Shown: positions 38,701-49,675, counted from the first letter of the stretch. The stretch is DNA of 64,000 nt from Dysidea avara (GCF_963678975.1 NC_089275.1:20108467-20172466); one strand, 5' to 3'. Translations and numbers: made by a program. Notes: generated from the letters alone by a model not told the origin.

Positions 38701-38902
38701 TTGCTGCAATGATGAAGTGCATTGTGTCTGCATATGGTTAATAAACATGAAAAAGAACATTTTTAGTTGTACATGTGTGGGTATTTTAAAGGTGCTGAAT
38801 GCAGTTGATGCTGCTTTCTTATCTGATGATAAAAGGGCATCACTAAAGGAAAAGATTCTACAAAAGTTTACTGAAGTGGAGAGCCAGTACAACATTAATT
38901 AG
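23787..38902 (+). CDS. ADA: Adenosine deaminase, complete, 10 exons
   Basis: Zinc hydrolase converting adenosine and deoxyadenosine to inosine and deoxyinosine in purine salvage/catabolism. Exons: 23787-23837, 31528-31589, 31638-31763, 31817-32049, 36920-37038, 37089-37160, 37208-37309, 38118-38182, 38232-38361, 38792-38902. They total 1071 nt (356 aa plus stop; human is 363) with all phases consistent. Motifs: KVELHVHLEGA (zinc HxH) in exon 2; SELRFSPIW in exon 4; GIDICGGE in exon 5; TVHAGEAGP (zinc His and catalytic Glu) in exon 6; DRIGHGYT (catalytic His) in exon 7; INSDDP (zinc/catalytic Asp pair) in exon 9. Exon 1 encodes MTTLPLDTALLYRSIPK. Intron 1 is 7.7 kb and full of repeats; intron 8 is only 49 bp. 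No lesion was found. A diverged copy of exon 1 occurs at 57582. Confidence 0.95.
24245..24930. repeat. Tandem duplication, 343-bp unit, foldback-forming
   Basis: Two nearly identical direct copies (24245-24587 and 24588-24930), both starting gtgtataaaaatgctggggt and ending gggccgtaagtcatgcacc. Each unit is itself a palindrome: ctgccatgaacccacaatac pairs with gtattgtggcag, and repeated tagtgac/gtcacta motifs fill the stem. A third, diverged start (agtttgaactcctatcctat) is at about 26915. The two copies differ by only a few bases, so the duplication is recent. It lies in ADA intron 1. Confidence 0.93.
25870..26840 (+). mobile_element. Degenerate Ty3/gypsy-type gag-protease remnant
   Basis: The open frame 25957-26280 resembles gypsy gag (MGRATFKLLANLAAPGEVTY, then VLKEHYKPKP), as in K02A2.6-like elements. 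Beyond the stop, broken frames show a zinc-knuckle-like remnant near 26465-26520 and a protease-start-like VELNGKPLVTW near 26709. Stops and frameshifts are frequent and no LTRs were seen. It sits in ADA intron 1 and is non-functional. Confidence 0.7.
28114..28262. mobile_element. MITE family B, copy 3 (diverged)
   Basis: Starts atatttactt; contains gcacttgagtggtgtcatat, aaattaagggcttagcatca and gcattgattttatcaaac; ends taaccaagttaata. It aligns with 11743-11920 but the arms are decayed. Confidence 0.65.
28359..28650. mobile_element. CARTGGCGGAT-ended non-autonomous element
   Basis: The left end caatggcggatctag is mirrored by tgtatccgccactg at the right. 'Agagggggtttca' occurs near each end. 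The ends match the common CAGTGGCGGATCCAG hAT-type termini; related fragments are at 23445-23478 and 47558-47640. TSD unclear; no ORF. Confidence 0.65.
31015..31360. mobile_element. hAT-type MITE with exact 8-bp TSD
   Basis: The ends tagggctgagcgatagt and actatcccccagccct form imperfect TIRs. ATATTGAA directly flanks both sides (31007-31014 and 31361-31368). The 346-bp interior is rich in cgatag/ctatcg repeats. The 8-bp duplication and GGGCTG ends fit hAT. It lies in ADA intron 1, 160 bp before exon 2. Confidence 0.88.
33277..33578. mobile_element. AGGCGGCTCC-ended MITE
   Basis: The left end agaggcggctcctgatgttt is mirrored by aaaatcctggagccgccta. Inside, gaaaccggtc and gaaaccagccacc echo each other. 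About 300 bp, no ORF. Confidence 0.7.
33838..33916. repeat. Perfect 18-bp inverted repeat (hairpin)
   Basis: Ctgcagatatactagtgg (33838-33855) is exactly complementary to ccactagtatatctgcag (33899-33916), extended by imperfect pairing of the adjacent aattta-rich parts; loop about 40 nt. Probably the core of a MITE. Confidence 0.8.
33950..34280. mobile_element. Half copy of the palindromic MITE at 46716
   Basis: Shares actactccagcttgtttcag, ggtccctactctagttgaa and tatattcctactgtacattt with 46716-46966, but interrupted and rearranged. No coding content. Confidence 0.55.
34300..35165. mobile_element. Dispersed repeat family A, two adjacent copies
   Basis: The blocks 'caacccgttacacagcatta', 'ctgtcagcagacacaaagga' and 'tatgccaaatggca' recur at about 34330-34530 and 34885-35090. 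Between them lies the ggttgatctgaaggc ... actatcgtactgtatg segment shared with 9344-9560. Fragments read as short open frames but do not encode a recognisable protein. Confidence 0.65.
35490..35710. mobile_element. Family A copy beginning with the ccaggtgc/cagctgg motif
   Basis: Runs from accaggtgcacgcacacagc through ggcatcagtcagttagtcag to gtagcaacttattggtagca. It shows the probable start of the family, which also appears at about 59990-60050 (gctggcaaaggccagctgtg). Confidence 0.6.
36582..36856. mobile_element. Inverted-repeat MITE (gtgcagccttcaaaagcctg family)
   Basis: The left arm (gtatgtacaatac ... atccatgtaaaagggtgcag, ccttcaaaagcctgcatggg) is mirrored by ggcttttgaaggccgcacc and acatggattgtatgatac. 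It ends 64 bp before ADA exon 5. Related fragments are at about 6040-6230 and 32571-32595. Confidence 0.75.
37505..37812. mobile_element. hAT-type MITE with CAGTGTTGGG ends
   Basis: The left end cagtgttgggcactgcgta and right end acggcccaattaacactg are inverted, with a small insertion on the right. Flanks tcgacagt and accacagt (37497-37504 and 37813-37820) agree at 6 of 8 bases. The interior is made of tta/gtaa-rich segments, as in widely known CAGTGTTGGG hAT-type MITEs. It lies in ADA intron 7. Confidence 0.8.
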
Positions 38903-39528
38903 AACATTGGTAGCTGTGACATTTAATATCAATATTTTGTATACATTTATATATATATATATATATAATATATCCCTGATTGTGATCCTGATCTTTAAAA
39001 CGTTATGTGCTCTTCTATCCTACTGAAGCCCTATATCAAAGTAAAAAAGTAAGAGGATATGGTAGCTACTGTAGTTAAACCCTGGGAATGGAAGTTAAAC
39101 CCCAGAGTAGGTTGGAATCCTTAAATATGAAGGACATGTTGATTTACACATTAGTTGGGTCAAAGGAATCATGAAGCCATAAGACAGCATAGTTGAAACC
39201 ATACCCAACTTATACTAGCCTATAGCTAACTATAGCTCTTTATTTTCAAAGTGTGGGATAAAAGGCATGTCATAACACATTATCAGCACCTCAATTTAGC
39301 AACTGTCACATTGCTTATAAAGTGAGGTGCTTATTTATAGTGTGTGATAGAAGCCTGTTAAAACCACACTTGTGCTCGTAGGATATCTGTTATCAACACC
39401 TTGGCCTTGGCTTTGCCTTGAGTTGATAACAATGATATTCTACATGTGGTGGGGTTTAACTATAACAATTATTGTAGCTCACTCCCAATGGTTTTGTACC
39501 AGAACAAGCATGTTTCATGTTGTAAACA

Positions 39529-39786
39529 TATGTGACTGGGCCTGTGAAAATAGGGCATGTGGGCACAAACTACACCCCATCACATAACATCTCATATCTC
39601 AGTAGTGGGATGGAATAGTTTTATTCTGTAACTTGTATGTTAAACCCAACTAATTTTTTAATACATGCTAATAATTTCATGGCCAAACACTAATGGAATA
39701 ATACAAAGTTATGACAAATCAAAATTTGAAAAAGAAGGCAATTTTTATGTCCCCACATTCCCTATTTTCGCAGGCCCAGTCACATA
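39529..39786. mobile_element. MITE with TATGTGACYGGGCCTG TIRs, copy 1
   Basis: The left end tatgtgactgggcctgtga, continuing aaatagggcatgtgggcac, is mirrored by cctattttcgcaggcccagt plus cacata. Nearly the same sequence in the other interior orientation is at 41969-42222, and an isolated end (tatgtgacccgg) is at about 63409. A TA target site is possible. Confidence 0.8.
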
Positions 39787-41609
39787 TGTTTGTGTGCCTG
39801 AATCCATAATAAATGTATGGGATATTTTAAGCATCACTACTCACCTGTTCTTGCTCATATCAGAAATGTTCTTGATAATTAACTCCAGTGTTTAAAGTGT
39901 TTGGGATGCTCAGGTGAATGTGAACTGACGTGGTTCTACAAGCCATTCAAGCACAAAGCTTTTTGGGCAAGTCATTATTTTCTGGGCTGTGCATGTAATT
40001 GAGATGTCATTGGTACTGACTATTGTAACACAGCTGTGATCTACTGTATAAGCATATGAAGGGGCTCATGACGAACACATAGGGGAGAAAAGAATTATAT
40101 ACAATAATAATAATAGATTTGGACATGGAAAATGTACTGATTGTATTTGAAACTTACACCATAAGGTTATGTTTGACAATAATTATAGTTAATGTATGTT
40201 CAGTTTCATGTTCTTACCAAAATTGCATAGTGTTGTGAAATCATACTTCAAATGTGTTACACAAAAGTGTTGAAAGTAATAGAAATTAGTCACATTAAAG
40301 AAGTCAGAAAATTCAGTGGTATAGAAGCCAGTATATCACATGCATGCAGCTGCAGTAGTCATTGGTTATAGACACTTGTCTTCAACTTTATCGTACGACG
40401 GTTAAACTTGTTAACTTTAATCCGTCAATATTAATGTTGAATTGTTGATATAAACACCTCTAGATCAAACTTAAACACCTCTAGATCTATAATTTCTTGA
40501 TTTTATCAGTGTTCAATTGGTTCAGTGAAGTGTGCATGTGGATTCATTGTCTTTTCCTTTCATCAAAATTAATTATTATTTTCTGTCTCAGACTCAAGCC
40601 ACTTGACTATTCCTGTGGTGATAACTTGTCATACTCTCAAAAGTTCATTTAGCATACCGTGCATACAACCTCACAAATGGCTGTAGCTAATAAAAGACAA
40701 GGGACATGGACTTCTCATTCTCACGTGCACATTGTGGCATATATACCTATTGATTGCTCATACACAAACCAACTACATTTAGAAGTTGTATATAATGTCT
40801 TGCATAGGATTTGTTTTGTTTTTGTGTATCTTAACAATATGGTCACTAACAATAACAAATGACTACAAAACTATCTGTGTTTATTAACTAAATACAGCAC
40901 CAGTGTTTATTCTAGGATTTCTCCTTTTCAGGAAGTTGGGGGTGAAAGTCTATACTGAGCTATATATGTATTGTTGTTCAAGTTCACAACTGTATGTCAA
41001 ATAGTTGCATGTCAAACTGGTTAGTTGTTTAAGGCTATGTCAGGTGTGCTGATTTTGATTTTTGTGATTGGGTGAAGCCAGATCCTATGGTTGGTAGGGC
41101 TTGATGCATGAGTGTAGTAGTGATGACATAATGATGTAATATCTAGGACAGTCACATGCACCTCACGATCATGTCCACAATTATGTAAACTGATTGTTTA
41201 GTAAAATTCAATATCAGGCTAGGTAAACAGCTTCTTTAGGTATACGTAATATTGCACGTAGGCATTTTATGCTGTGAAATATTATAATCTTTATACACTA
41301 GCTCTTCTAATGCATCTAGGGTTAGATGCTTGAGTTGCTATAGATATTTTTTACTCCATTTGGTACCCACCACTTAACCTCCATCCTTTCTTGGTCAGCT
41401 TTTTTCTTCTGTCTGATTCATCTAATCATTATTATTTAAATATTTGTTGTATACTTATATTGCTTAGAGAATACACAAAAATTAATGAGGGTTGGATCGT
41501 CCTAAATGCATTGATTTGCACTTGCTAATATATTAATATTGAAAGACATGTACATCTGCCATTTATGTGACTAGTTTACTAGGCAGTCTAATGTGCAGAT
41601 CATTGTAAA

Positions 41610-42324
41610 TAGGCCTGAGTCAAATATGCCCAACATTTTTCTAAAAAAGGTTTCAGGAATTAATTTCCCAAAATTTTCACCTATTATGCTCTTCAGTGTT
41701 CCCATTATGCTTGCATTATGCTCCTAGGTTAGTAACATTTGTTACAATTACCTTGGAACATTTTAATCAGTGAATGCTCTCTTAGAGTATTTCACTACAA
41801 AGTGACTGTTCTATTAGAGAGTATCAATATGATGATCTATGTACAAATGCATTTGAGTGCTCTATTGTAGTTTGCAGTTTCCACTGACTGCTCTATTTAG
41901 GGAGTATCGATCTATTTTCATGGAATTAAGCTCCATAGTTTGAAATATCCATCTAATATGCTAGCACATATGTGACCGGGCCTGTGAAAATAGGGCATGT
42001 GGGCACATAAAAATTGCCTACTTTTTCACACTTTGATGTGTCATAACTTTGTATTCCATTGTTGCTTGGCCATAAAATTTTCAGCACGTATTAAACATTT
42101 AGTTGGCTTCAAAATACAAGTAACAGAATGGAAATATTTATCCCAATACTGAGATATGAGATGTTATGTGACAGGGTGTAGTTTGTACCCACATGCCCTA
42201 TTTTCGCAGGCCCGGTCACATATATCTACCTAATATACTAGCATTTATATGCTGGCATAGCACTCCAGCCTATTATGCTTTTTATTATGCTTTTTATTAT
42301 GCTGGCATATTTGACACAGGCCTA
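41610..42324. mobile_element. TIR element with a second MITE nested inside
   Basis: The outer ends taggcctgagtcaaatatgc and gcatatttgacacaggccta are inverted (one mismatch). The interior has cctattatgct repeats like the 5051 element. A complete TATGTGACC-type element (41969-42222) is inserted inside, so the outer element is older. Three or four 19-mer variants lie at 41772-41910. No transposase. Confidence 0.8.
41969..42222. mobile_element. MITE with TATGTGACYGGGCCTG TIRs, copy 2 (nested)
   Basis: Ends tatgtgaccgggcctgtgaa and gcaggcccggtcacata, each followed inward by the gccctatttt/aaaatagggc block. The same family as 39529-39786, inserted in the 41610 element. Confidence 0.8.
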
Positions 42325-42329
42325 GTAGG

Positions 42330-43160
42330 GGTACAAAACTGAGCTTTGAGGGACACCACTAATAAAAGGAAGCCATAATGATTCAGTATCATTAACCAAT
42401 GCTCGTTGAGCTCTACCAGACTTAAATGATGATTCAATCCAAATCAGTAGCTTTATTTCCCTGTATACCATGTGCTTTCAACTTCACCAAAAGTCTTTTG
42501 TGAGGAATAGAGTCAAATGCTTTGTGATAGTCCAGATGGATCGCATCAACCGAGTAATTGTTTTCAAGTTCACCCGTCCAATCATTCATAACTGAAAGCA
42601 GCTGGGTCATACATGATTGTTTAGGCATAAAACCATGACGATGTTCTGAAATTAAATTATTTCTCTGTGTATGTAATAGTGCATCCCAAATAACAGATTT
42701 AAAACAATAAAATTAATGTTAAACTTACTGGTTGATAGTTTCTGGAAGATTTCTGGCATCCTTTCTTAATAATATAGGCGCTACCTTTCTTCCAATCCTC
42801 TGGTAACACTTTAGGCCACCATCAAAGGGTTTCTGGAAAACGGAGAGAAATTTCATAAGCAATGCAAAGTCTAGTCTGGTACAGGTGATTTAGAAATAAT
42901 TAAGCCAAAAAGTTTATTTAAAATATCATCTTCACTGATGGAAATGTTGTTTAATGCTGAGCAAAGGAAAGTGATTTGATTGATGGAAGTGAGTTGGCAT
43001 CCTGAACTGTAAAAATTGTTTGTTGAGAACCTCTACTTTGTCCAGGTCATTCTATGCAAAACAGTCCCATCTTCCTTATTTAGAGAGTCCACTGTATTCT
43101 CCTGGTTTTCCAAAAGCCCTTAGGGTTAAACTTCAGGTTGTTAGTTAATTGTTAAGTTTC
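42330..43160 (-). mobile_element. Degenerate non-LTR retrotransposon, reverse transcriptase fragment
   Basis: Minus-strand frames show AYIIKKGCQKSSRNYQPVSL near 42700-42790, then MPKQSCMTQLLSV and VDAIHLDYHKAFDSIPHKRL at 42434-42628. These are conserved reverse transcriptase segments of Jockey/CR1-like LINEs. Stops and frame changes throughout; both ends lost. Confidence 0.85.
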
Positions 43161-43194
43161 ATATTTCGTTATTAATGAATGTGTAAGAAACCTT

Positions 43195-43760
43195 AGTTTA
43201 TTTATTTAATTTATTTTTTATCAAAACTTTACAGCACAAGTGCTGAAGGTCTGTAGGACACCTGGTCCTACAGCCTGTCTAAAGTTATTACATAAAGTGC
43301 ATTTGAAAAGGTGGTTTACTCCTTAACCTAGTAATGTGCGCAAAATCAATAGGTTGGAGATATTTCTTTCAGGTAGTATATATATATTTATTCCTGCAAA
43401 GACCAACAACTGTGGGAGTTGTGAATTTACGGGTTCTATGTTTAGATTTGTTTGGGATAAATCTGTTCATGATTCCCTTTAGCACTTGACTAAAGTATTC
43501 TGGTTGACATTTTTCTTGTAGTAGGTCCATCAGTTAATCTTATAAAATTCAGATCTGATGTTATTGTAGTCTCCTTTAGAGTATTTAGGTCTGTATCAAG
43601 GTGATGTACTTAGATTAGTGTAGCAGCAGCAGTATTAAAAGGCAAGAAAAGAGTGGTAGCTCTTACCCAGTGGAGGTAAATAAGCTTGTGAAGTATATGG
43701 TACATAATTATTTGTAGAACACAATAGCACTGAAGGAAGCTACAGCACGTGTTCTCATAA
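43195..43760 (-). mobile_element. LINE 3' end with (TAAA)-type tail
   Basis: Read on the minus strand, this ends in an A/T tetranucleotide tail (43195-43220) preceded by ggctgtaggaccaggtgtcc and agcacttgtgctgtaaagtt. The same block without the tail is at 47465-47515. Assigned as LINE 3' sequence by tail structure and repetition. Confidence 0.55.
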
Positions 43761-44989
43761 TAGTCTGTCTTAAAGTGTTAGAAGTATGCAGTAGTGATCT
43801 CTGGTTGGTGAATCTGCACAATACCTATATAGTAAAGAACAACACTGCAAGATTAAATCACAAACAATTTCAAGGTAGATAGAAAAATATGTGAAAATGC
43901 GAAAAGTGAAACAGGTGAAAAGGCAAATATAAACTGCTTCCAAACATTGTGGTCTTGCTAGCATCTGGTTTGGTTGGGGTCTGATGAGCGATGCTAAACT
44001 GGCTAATGGAATAATGGGAGTGGATATTGGTGTTGTGATCACACCACCAGAGAACTCAATGTTACGAGCATACAAAAACTATACACCTGTTCATAATCAA
44101 TATAGCTAAATATTGTATAGTACCCAATTTACTACATATATTAAAGTATGGGATGTTGTAACAGCAGAGAGCAGGAAGAACGAGTCATAGGCAGTAGAAA
44201 GAGTAGTTGAGGGAACAAAAGATATTGTATCCCTGTGTTAACCCATAGCCTTGAGGGGAGAGGGATATAAGCCCTACAAATGGTTGAAGGTCTTTACAGC
44301 TGCACAGGCTCATACAACCAACTATACACAGAGACCAGGTTTTACCAAACAGACATTTGTTGCTGAGTAGTTACGGAATGGCAGATAACAACTACCCAAG
44401 TAATCATGACACTTTTGTCAGCATTCTAGATGTTCATTACGACTGGGAGACAAACACTGGACGAAGTTTTGACTACTTCACATCTGGTGTAGCTTGTAGT
44501 GAAGTGGAAGTAGACATAGTGACAGGAACCCATCACATCATTTCTACAGATATTTTAATGGATGTAGGGGAAAGTCTCAATCCTGCAATTGATATTGGCC
44601 AGGTGAAAATCAGATAATTGATAATATAGCATGTGTGCATCGTTTATGTAATGTTTTTTTTACATAGATTGAAGGAGCTTTTACTCAACGTGTTGGATTA
44701 TTTACAATGGAAGAATTAATATTCTTAGAAGAAACCTCGAGAAATCCTCATGGGCAACCATTTACTACTGGCCCAGGGAATTATAAAATTCCTTGCTTTT
44801 CTGATGTCCCATTAGAATTCAATGTATCTCTTCTGAAGGGATCTGTTAACAAACGTGCCATTTATTCTTCAAGGGTAAGTCAGATAAAATGTGACCAAAT
44901 TTGTAAACTTGACTAGGTTTGCACACACACACACAATTGAAGTTGACATTTTGCTATAATTTTACCATACGGTAGTACTGTATATTAGA

Positions 44990-45560
44990 AGTTTGGATTT
45001 TTCTGGCCAAAAATATCACCCAACAACTACCTTCACAATACCATCCTGGTGCCTTCAGTTGGCAGTATTGGTTAGGTATAACCAAGCCCAACAATTTAAA
45101 AGAAATTATTCAATGGAATTTTTTGCTCACTGACTAACTGCCTGTGTGCCTGCCTGAAGCCATAACTTGATAACGGCTAAGGCTACAGGTTTGATTTTGT
45201 CACTGTTTGGTGTTGCTTTGTCCCAAGATGTGCCTTATGGCATACCGCAGTATGTAAAATGCACTTACTCCTTTGTGTCCCACTTCTTTTTGCTGACAGC
45301 CCTAGGTGTCAATTTGCAATGCATGGCTTCCTGTTTGTAAACAGGAATTGTCCATATTTTCTGTGGTGATTGGCAGATTTGCTTCTAATACTGGTCTTTG
45401 TTTGTAATGCTGTGTAAGAAGTGTAATTACTTTCAAGTCAGTAATTGGGGTGCACGAATCGTCTGTATTTTTTGTGGTAACTGGATTCATGCTTCTCATA
45501 CAGTTTTTTGTTTGCAGCACTGTTAAACGAGTTGAACATAGTTGAAAGTGAAGTGGAATA
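44990..45560. mobile_element. Dispersed repeat family A copy (reverse orientation)
   Basis: Contains tggccaaaaatatcaccca, ggcagtattggttaggtata, actgactaactgcctgtgtg, cataacttgataacggctaa and tttttgctgacagccctagg. It lies in the XDH remnant's last large intron. Confidence 0.65.
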
Positions 45561-46089
45561 GCCATTTCACTTTTGAGTCAGTGATTGATAGGTGGGGTGC
45601 GTGTTCAGATGAAAACATTAACTCTGGCGCTAGCTATTCTGCTTTCTTTAGATTTTTTCCCGGGCTAGATGTGCTGCCCTTGCCAACCATCCCAGCACAA
45701 AAAAGCATGTGTAAAAGCAAAATGACAGGCTAAACACCTTAGTAAGACAGGTGGGACTTCACTTTTACTAGATACATTGGTGGTGGAGCCCTAGAGAAGA
45801 CACCAATGGAGGAAAGTGCATACATTGAATGGTAGATCTTTGTTTTGACACAGTATGACGGAATAATATATTGCATGTCTATGGCTTGGCTCTCTGTTGC
45901 TTAACATTGCAAATGACCTGAAAGGACATTTCCTTTGGGAAGCTTTTGGATATGTCCATTCCTTGCCTGTATATGCAGATGCAAAGTTTGCTATTGAACA
46001 CTTTTATGGCTTTCCCAATACATTTCCTATTCATTATATTATTTGTCAAGTTCTTTTTTGAGCATGATATGATTGGTGATTTTAATGAT

Positions 46090-46690
46090 ACAGTACGACA
46101 GTACTGTATAGTAGGGACCGCAAATGTTTGGGTATGGCACACAAAAAAACACCCAAAAACCAGCCTCAATTTTCCCTGACGACAATGAGGCAGTATTGGC
46201 TAGGTAAACCTAAGCCCAAACAAGCTTTCAGATCAACCTGAAATGCTTTCAACAAGTTGAAAGAAATTTTTTCTACTGACTGACTGCCTGACTGATGCCT
46301 TCAGACAAGCGTAACTTGATAACAGCTGAGGCTAAGGGCTTTGATTTTTTCATTGTTCGACATTGTTTCAGCCCAAGAGGTGCCTTTTGGCATACCGCAG
46401 TACGTACAATGCATTCTTCATGGATTTACCAGTGTCCTCCTTTGTTTCCCATTCATCTTGGCTGACAGTGAAAGGTGTTGTCAATTTGGCAGTAGCACGT
46501 GATGGGGAAATCGCTTGTATTTTTCATAGTGGCTACTTTGATTGCAGAGGTGCTTTTTGAACAGTTCTTGATTCGTAATGCTGTGTAATGGGTTGAACAT
46601 AGGTGACAACGAAGTGTAATGAATACTTCACTTTTTAGATGATAATTGGTAGCTGGGGTGCATGGCACCATCTCTTTTGATGCGGTATGC
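46090..46690. mobile_element. Dispersed repeat family A copy (reverse orientation)
   Basis: The most complete reverse-oriented copy: gtacgacagtactgtatagt, gacaatgaggcagtattggc, agcccaaacaagctttcaga, ctactgactgactgcctgac, cgtaacttgataacagctga and tgccttttggcataccgcag. It has no expanded tetranucleotide array, only two or three ctga/ctgc units at the homologous position. Confidence 0.7.
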
Positions 46691-46715
46691 ATGGGTTCAA
46701 AAAGTTAAGAAACAA

Positions 46716-46966
46716 GTGCACAAAAAAAATTGGAGTTTTAAACTAGGGTACAGACAATAGCACATCGATAAAAAAGTACTGAAACAAGCTGGAGTAGTGC
46801 ACGATATTAAATCATAGTAAAGTGTTATATCCCTACTGTGCTGAAGATACCATAATGGAAATGCACAGTAGGGATATAACACTTCTTATTGTTTTACTAT
46901 CATGCACTACTCCAGCTTGTTTCAGTACTGGTCCCTACTCTAGTTGAAATCCCAATTTTTTTGTGT
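46716..46966. mobile_element. Palindromic MITE, about 250 bp
   Basis: Almost the whole element is one inverted repeat: gcacaaaaaaaattggag pairs with aatttttttgtgtac; aaacaagctggagtagtgca with tgcactactccagcttgttt; gtgttatatccctactgtgc with gcacagtagggatataacac. Related copies are at 8300-8465 and 33950-34280. Confidence 0.85.
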
Positions 46967-48394
46967 ACTTGTCTAATATGAAATAGTATGGTCAGGCAAA
47001 TATTGTACCAGGTTTGGTGCTTTTATCAAAAAGTGAAAGATTTTTTTGCTTAATTGTTCTACTAGTATGCATATAACAGGCTGAGTGAAAATTGGTCATT
47101 TTCACAAAAATTTTTAGGCAATCGTCCTATTCAATCATTGATATGGTCTAGACCTACTGCCACAGTTAAAAAATTAATGTCATCTGATTGGTCTACTTAA
47201 ATGCCAACTGAATTCATGGAATGTGGTCCAGACTCTTCTACATGGGTGCTTATACTGAAAGTGATAACACCCTGTGTGGAAAAGGGTCTGGCTTGCGAGA
47301 CCAGTGATTAATGTGTCTGGCATCATTCTTTCCATTGATGTGGTATATATGAAATTACTGCAAAAGAAAAATGTAAGGAAAAATTAAAATTTTTACATTG
47401 AGTAGGAATAAAAAAGTGACAAAACAAGGGAGGTGCAGCTATGTATATTGAACACTTACAATAAGGCTTTACAGCACAAGTCCTGAAAGTCTGTAGGACA
47501 CCTGGTCCTTTTTATTAGGCGCATGTGCTAAACACATTATAGTTAGTCACAGATATCAGTGGTGGATACAGGGGTTGCAACGATTTTGACTGAAACCCCT
47601 AGCCTTGAAAAATGTGTGCACCTGAAATCAGTTTGCTTGCAGGCAAATGATACTACGTAGTTAGCAGGCTAGCACTAGTAGCAGCTAAGTACGGAGCTAC
47701 ATTCGCCATAATTATGTAATTATGCATAGCGACATGATCATTGAGGAAGGAATATTATTAAATACTATGAAACTGTAGAATTATAAATGTATAGGTGTTG
47801 AGCATGCTGGTCCAGTACCTTGCCCTTATAAGGGTGGTGGCAGAAGACTATCGTTATTATTTTTTTGCTATGCAATTTAGTGTACCTAATGATCAAAAGT
47901 AAGTGGTATGTTAGTTAGATTGAAGCCTCTCCACTTTTATCTAGAGGGGATTCACTTTCAAAATGAAGTACTCTAACAGAATGAGAAGGATTAATTCTCT
48001 TACGGTGGTGTCATTTGTATGAATATACTCACCACATGTACGTATCAATATATTAAGTCCAGTTCCAGTGTAAATATCCATTGTGTGGAGTATGAAATCC
48101 ATGGTGCAGTAGACCGTTTTACATGGTAAGCATAGCAAAATTCATGTTACTATTGGCAATATACCAAGTGAAATTTCAAGCCTTGCACCGGTGACAAACC
48201 TCTAGCATTTCTTCTCTTGTATAGCTCCACGTCATGTTGGAGCTTCATGTTCCATGTTGGAGTTTCTTTTTTTATCTGCAAGCACTTATCAACTATTATA
48301 TTAAGTACAAGAACAAGTACAATTTTAATAAATAATATGCATTTAACAACCCTACTCTACAGTATTGTTTTGGAAGGAAAGTTGAAATCTTCAT

Positions 48395-49235
48395 GATCTG
48401 TACTATACAGTATGGCTGTACTGATACCGATATTATTATCAGTATTAGTACCAATATTACAAGTATCGGTATAAGTACCATGAAAAGCATCTTACTTTTT
48501 CTGAAGGTTTTTTGCACCACTTTTTGGCTTTTGGTGTTAGATTTTTTTTGTTCTGCATAGGAGGCGGAAGGATGCTACAGTCGGGGGTCCCCATAATTTA
48601 TGGTGGTAATAGTAGGTGTGTGAAATTCTAGGGGGGTCTGGGGGCATGCCCCCCAGGAAAAACTTGAAAATTAGGTGTCAGGAGATTGATATTTGGAGGC
48701 ATGTTTGGTGGTTTTAGCTGTTAATCAAATACTAGTACTATTACTTTTATTTTAATACATGCTTGACTGTTGTATTAGGGTGACTGCTCTATTAGAGTGT
48801 TTCGATCGTGATTGACAAGTTCCTGGAAGTTCACGTGACGACTGTTGCACAATACAGCTTTGAGTTGGGGATGCTCAGCACCCCCAGTAAATAGTTAGGA
48901 GTGTTAGAGCACCCCCTCTTCTGCCGCCTATGTTCTGTGAATTTTGCACTGACAAAAACAGACAAGTTTGAACAAAAACTCTTTTGTGAACAGTCATAAG
49001 TACCAACAAATATAGGGATTAACATTGTTGAAAAGCACACGAGTGTAGTAATTTAACACAGTCATAGTGATCATGCTAAATACTCTATTATGCTGTAATG
49101 CATATCGGTTCGGCTTTGAAGTATCAACTGTGTATGTGATATCAGTTCATTAGAAAACCAGTATCAGATATAGACTATAACATTGGATGTAAAATGTGGT
49201 ATTGGTACTGCCTTACAGTACTACCATAATTGCAT
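48395..49235. mobile_element. Possible TIR element with tactgatacc-type ends
   Basis: The left part tacagtatggctgtactgat and right part ggtattggtactgccttaca plus gta look inverted and diverged; left repeats atcagtattagtaccaat. The interior includes the 'gggggtctgggggcatgccc' palindrome and two 19-mer copies. No ORF or TSD was established. Confidence 0.4.
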
Positions 49236-49675
49236 GCTGTATAAATATACCGTTGTTGTGATAAATTTATTTCTGATCATAAAAGTTACTCTGTGTTTCT
49301 TAGGCCATTGGTGAACCACCATTACTTTTGGGAGCATCTGTCGCCTTTGCCATTTGAGATGCAATAGCAACTGTACGTAGACAAGCTGGAGTCTCAGAGT
49401 GCTTTACACTAGACAGTCCAGTAACCTGTGAACGGATCAGAATGGCATGTCCTGATCACATCACCAAAAAGGTATGCACATCAAGTATATTTTTAAGTTA
49501 TGTTACCTACATGTTAATTCGATTTTCAGGTATTCAATCAATGGGGACCAAATGCAGAAAATGCTAAAAGATGGAACATCGTCATTTAAGAATACAGAGA
49601 CATATTGCTGTAGTACCACATATATGCATATATTATTATATAACTAGATGAATAGAATACAATAGGGAATAGCTA

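Larger units (their letters stand above)
38903..44234. other. Intergenic stretch between ADA and the XDH remnant
   Basis: About 39000-39500 and 39800-41600 show no gene-like signals. Elements at 39529-39786 and 41610-42324 and LINE pieces at 42330-43160 and 43195-43760 are listed separately. No upstream XDH exons were recognised here. A short AT dinucleotide run is at 38951-38968. Confidence 0.65.
44235..49589 (+). pseudogene. 5'-truncated xanthine dehydrogenase, C-terminal exons with in-frame TGA
   Basis: XDH oxidises hypoxanthine to xanthine and urate using a molybdenum cofactor. Exons recognised: 44430-44602 ([34 protein letters not shown]), 44668-44874 ([34 protein letters not shown]), 49304-49471 (AIGEPPLLLGASVAFAI, then TGA at 49355-49357, then DAIATVRRQAG) and 49530-49589 (ending RWNIVI and TAA). 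All splice sites are GT-AG and phases agree. A further weaker exon at 44235-44330 ([20 protein letters not shown]) aligns with the family but its join is not resolved. The catalytic Glu of GEPP is present, but the nonsense codon follows 14 codons later where the family has a charged residue. Upstream domains (2Fe-2S, FAD, most of the Moco domain) are absent, so this is probably a decayed partial copy. Confidence 0.85.

Noticed and set aside
43770-44075. 101-codon minus-strand frame
   Set aside because: No domain or splice context; lies next to LINE sequence.
44357-44428. ATG at 44357 as the start of an XDH-like short gene
   Set aside because: Family similarity begins only at 44430 after an acceptor site; the preceding codons are intronic or from a disrupted exon.
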